Assembly (NCBI GenBank): GCA_050178015.1
Contig: JBFXGM010000006.1
Location: forward strand, 62,001-126,000
DNA from: Gaoshiqia sp050178015
GTDB lineage: Bacteria; Bacteroidota; Bacteroidia; Bacteroidales; Prolixibacteraceae
DNA length: 64,000 nt
Reading direction: 5' to 3'
Made by a program: the position numbers and the translations under genes. Positions 62,591 through 64,000 of the stretch are shown here, piece after piece. Position 1 is the first letter of the stretch, and each line of letters opens with the position of its first letter. The notes below the pieces were generated by a model. The model was not told where the DNA came from. It searched no databases and saw only the letters and a program-made list of their open reading frames with translations.

Positions 62591-63454
62591 TTAATGCTTG
62601 ATACGTTGCCGGTAGGCGCGGGGAGACATGCCCATCTTTTTCTGAAAATCTTTCGAAAAGTAATAAGGGTCGGTGTATCCCAGCATAAAGGCAATTTGCT
62701 TGATTTTAAGTTTGGTCTGGTCCAGGTACTCGCACGACCTGGTGATTTTTAAGTGCGAGAAATAACTGAGCGGACTGTAGTTGGTTTCTTTCCTGAAAAT
62801 AGTTGACAGGTAAGTAACCGAGTAACCCACTTCATCCGAGATGTCTTGCAGCGACAATTTTTTGTCGATGTTTTGTTCCATAAAGCGGACCATCTTCTGG
62901 ATGAGTGGGTTTTCTTCTACCTGAATGTCTTCGCTGGTTTTGGAGGCGAAAACAAAGGTGGCCAAAAAGTGGGCAAAGGTGAAATTCACGTAGTGTATGT
63001 TGGCATACAAATATTTGTTCGACAGGTTGTTGAACAATTCGTCGATGAGCATGGTGCGATTGGCGACCCGGTTGTTGATCGAGGGGACAAGGTCGCGTAC
63101 CACCGTAAATTCCCGCTCCAGTATGGTGCTTTTTGAGCCGTTAAACCGGCAGAAAATCAATATCGTAGGATCGGTTGTGCCCGAAGTGATTTTGTAGCTG
63201 AACCCATGCGGGATGATACAAAACTGTTCGGGAGAGAGTTTCACTTCGTCCGAAGCTATTATTAGTGTGCAACTTCCTTTTACACAGTACAGCAGCAGAT
63301 GGTTCTGAAGCGGCCCAACTTCTTCCAAAACCGAGCGTTTCCCGAACAGCAATTCGGAAAGTTCGCACAAATACAGGTCTCGGGTCAACGGATCGGCCTT
63401 GAGGGATTCAATAACAAAAGCCGGCAATTTGATAAACCGCTTTTTGACAATCAT
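62591..63454 (-). CDS. AraC-family transcription regulator
   Basis: A 287-residue regulator, the only - strand gene. N-terminal cupin-like sensing domain (LLLYCVKGSCTLIIASDEV, FCIIPHGFSYKI) and C-terminal double helix-turn-helix (LSLQDISDEVGYSVTYLSTI, then KIKQIAFMLGYTDPYYFSKD and MGMSPRAYRQ). ATG is complement of 63452-63454. It is divergent from the corrinoid protein gene with a 116-bp shared gap that contains that gene's promoter, so it is likely to regulate the corrinoid genes or itself in response to a sugar or methyl compound. The convergent stop is 6 bp from the preceding gene. Confidence 0.92.
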   Translation of the reverse strand: MIVKKRFIKLPAFVIESLKADPLTRDLYLCELSELLFGKRSVLEEVGPLQNHLLLYCVKGSCTLIIASDEVKLSPEQFCIIPHGFSYKITSGTTDPTILIFCRFNGSKSTILEREFTVVRDLVPSINNRVANRTMLIDELFNNLSNKYLYANIHYVNFTFAHFLATFVFASKTSEDIQVEENPLIQKMVRFMEQNIDKKLSLQDISDEVGYSVTYLSTIFRKETNYSPLSYFSHLKITRSCEYLDQTKLKIKQIAFMLGYTDPYYFSKDFQKKMGMSPRAYRQRIKH

Positions 63455-63508
63455 TTTTTAATGGATTTAAAGCTAAATAAAGTAAGATTTTCCATCTTTT
63501 TCAAAAAA

Positions 63509-63526
63509 AGCACTATTTTTTGTGCT
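63509..63526. promoter_or_regulatory. Inverted repeat in the AraC-corrinoid gap
   Basis: AGCAC (63509-63513) and GTGCT (63522-63526) flank an 8-nt T-rich loop and overlap the -33 region of the corrinoid promoter, a sensible place for a regulator site, possibly of the AraC protein. Short, so tentative. Confidence 0.3.
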
Positions 63527-63546
63527 ATTGAATGCAGGTAGATTTG
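63519..63546 (+). promoter_or_regulatory. Candidate promoter of the corrinoid protein gene
   Basis: TAGATTTG at 63539-63546 matches TAnnTTTG exactly; TTTG at 63519-63522 is 16 bp upstream, slightly short of the usual ~19. The ATG at 63571 is 24 bp after the -7 box. Confidence 0.5.
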
Positions 63547-63570
63547 TAAATAAAACTAAATCTGAATGTT

Positions 63571-64000
63571 ATGAATGAATTGTTGACCAAATTGGCCGAA
63601 TGTGTCGAGTTCGGTAAAATCAATAAAGCAGCCCCGTTTCCCCCGCAAATGAAAGGACTTGATGGCGCCGACGAGATTACCCGCCAGGCGCTGGATTCGG
63701 GTGTTCCGGCCCAGGATATTTTAGGTGAAGGACTCATGCCGGGCATGGAACGGATAGGCATCAAATTTCGCGAAAATAAAGTGTTTGTTCCGCAGGTGCT
63801 CATGTCGGCCAAAGCGATGAGCACGGCGATGGTACACCTGAAACCGTATTTTGCTTCGGGCGAGGCCAAGCAGAAAGGTACTTTCATCATTGGAACTGTG
63901 CAGGGCGATTTGCACGATATCGGCAAAAACCTGGTGGCCATGATGGTGGAAGGAAACGGTTACAAAGTAGTGGATTTGGGTACCGATTGCCCGGCTGAAA
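63571..64000 (+). CDS. Corrinoid (B12)-binding methyltransferase protein, truncated by window end
   Basis: The first 143 residues of a cobalamin-binding protein of the MtaC/MttC/MetH-module type. The helical cap domain (QALDSGVPAQDILGEG, LMPGMERIGIKFRENKVF, VPQVLMSAKAMSTAM) is followed by the Rossmann B12 domain with GTVQGDLHDIGKN, where D113-L-H115-x-x-G118 is the DxHxxG signature and H115 the expected lower cobalt ligand. Usual length is ~210-220 residues, so about two thirds is seen. Such proteins carry the methyl group between a substrate-specific methyltransferase and an acceptor methyltransferase. Three UroD-like methyltransferase candidates lie in the same window. ATG 63571 is chosen because it opens the cap domain. 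The gene was reconstructed by direct translation. Confidence 0.92.
   Translation, partial: MNELLTKLAECVEFGKINKAAPFPPQMKGLDGADEITRQALDSGVPAQDILGEGLMPGMERIGIKFRENKVFVPQVLMSAKAMSTAMVHLKPYFASGEAKQKGTFIIGTVQGDLHDIGKNLVAMMVEGNGYKVVDLGTDCPAE

Noticed and set aside
1..64000. tRNA or rRNA genes, insertion sequences, phage or replication origins
   Set aside because: None was recognised while reading the gaps; the window has no transposase or integrase frame.

Overview
The window is from a Bacteroidota chromosome. The evidence is two ECF sigma / FecR anti-sigma / SusC / SusD modules, many SPI and SPII signal peptides on glycan-degrading enzymes, and -33/-7 promoters of the TTTG / TAnnTTTG type. Base composition and gene content fit the Marinilabiliales/Prolixibacteraceae branch, but that placement is inference. 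Almost every gene is on the + strand. The exception is one AraC regulator at 62591-63454.

Layout. (1) 1-585 is the C-terminal part of a LacI-type repressor. (2) 689-6565 is a five-gene catabolic operon: Fe-alcohol dehydrogenase, DapA-like aldolase, PdxA2-like dehydrogenase, DUF1537 four-carbon acid sugar kinase and sodium/solute symporter. (3) 6618-17184 encodes secreted enzymes: GH140-type apiosidase, GH43-like protein, two beta-propeller proteins, an (alpha/alpha)6 glycosidase, DUF3826, an esterase with an STN-like N-terminal domain and a PL1 pectate lyase. (4) 17205-24099 holds ECF sigma, FecR, SusC and SusD, closed by a strong terminator. (5) 24269-26473 encodes two UroD-superfamily proteins carrying the HxC...C zinc motif of MtaA-type methyltransferases. 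(6) 26805-47935 is a second enzyme block: GH2, GH141-like beta-helix, lipoprotein rhamnose mutarotase, GH138-like TIM barrel, GH95, GH2 with malectin domain, cytoplasmic GH31, a third UroD-like protein, a Gfo/Idh/MocA dehydrogenase and a second symporter. (7) 48225-62584 holds the second ECF/FecR/SusC/SusD module, a second PL1, a secreted xylose-isomerase-like protein, a second DUF3826 and a large beta-helix plus TIM-barrel protein. (8) The right edge has the AraC regulator divergent from a truncated corrinoid-binding protein gene.

How the genes fit together. The enzyme families match what is needed for pectin and in particular rhamnogalacturonan II (RG-II), notably its side chain A (apiose, rhamnose, fucose, galacturonic and glucuronic acids, L-galactose, 2-O-methyl-xylose). 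RG-II carries O-methylated sugars. The most interesting proposal is that the three UroD-like proteins and the corrinoid protein form a corrinoid-dependent O-demethylation system for methyl sugars released by the locus. LacI-type operators (core TGTAAACGTTTACA or close variants) lie before the catabolic operon, before the GH2 block and before the second sigma factor, so the locus may be one regulon.

Other structure: arrays of degenerate 7-bp repeats in several gaps, one running into the end of a gene; a 21-bp tandem array encoding a heptad-repeat mini-protein; three copies of a dispersed palindromic element; and hairpin-bearing leaders before both susC genes. Family assignments come from reading motifs by eye and none has been checked by database search.
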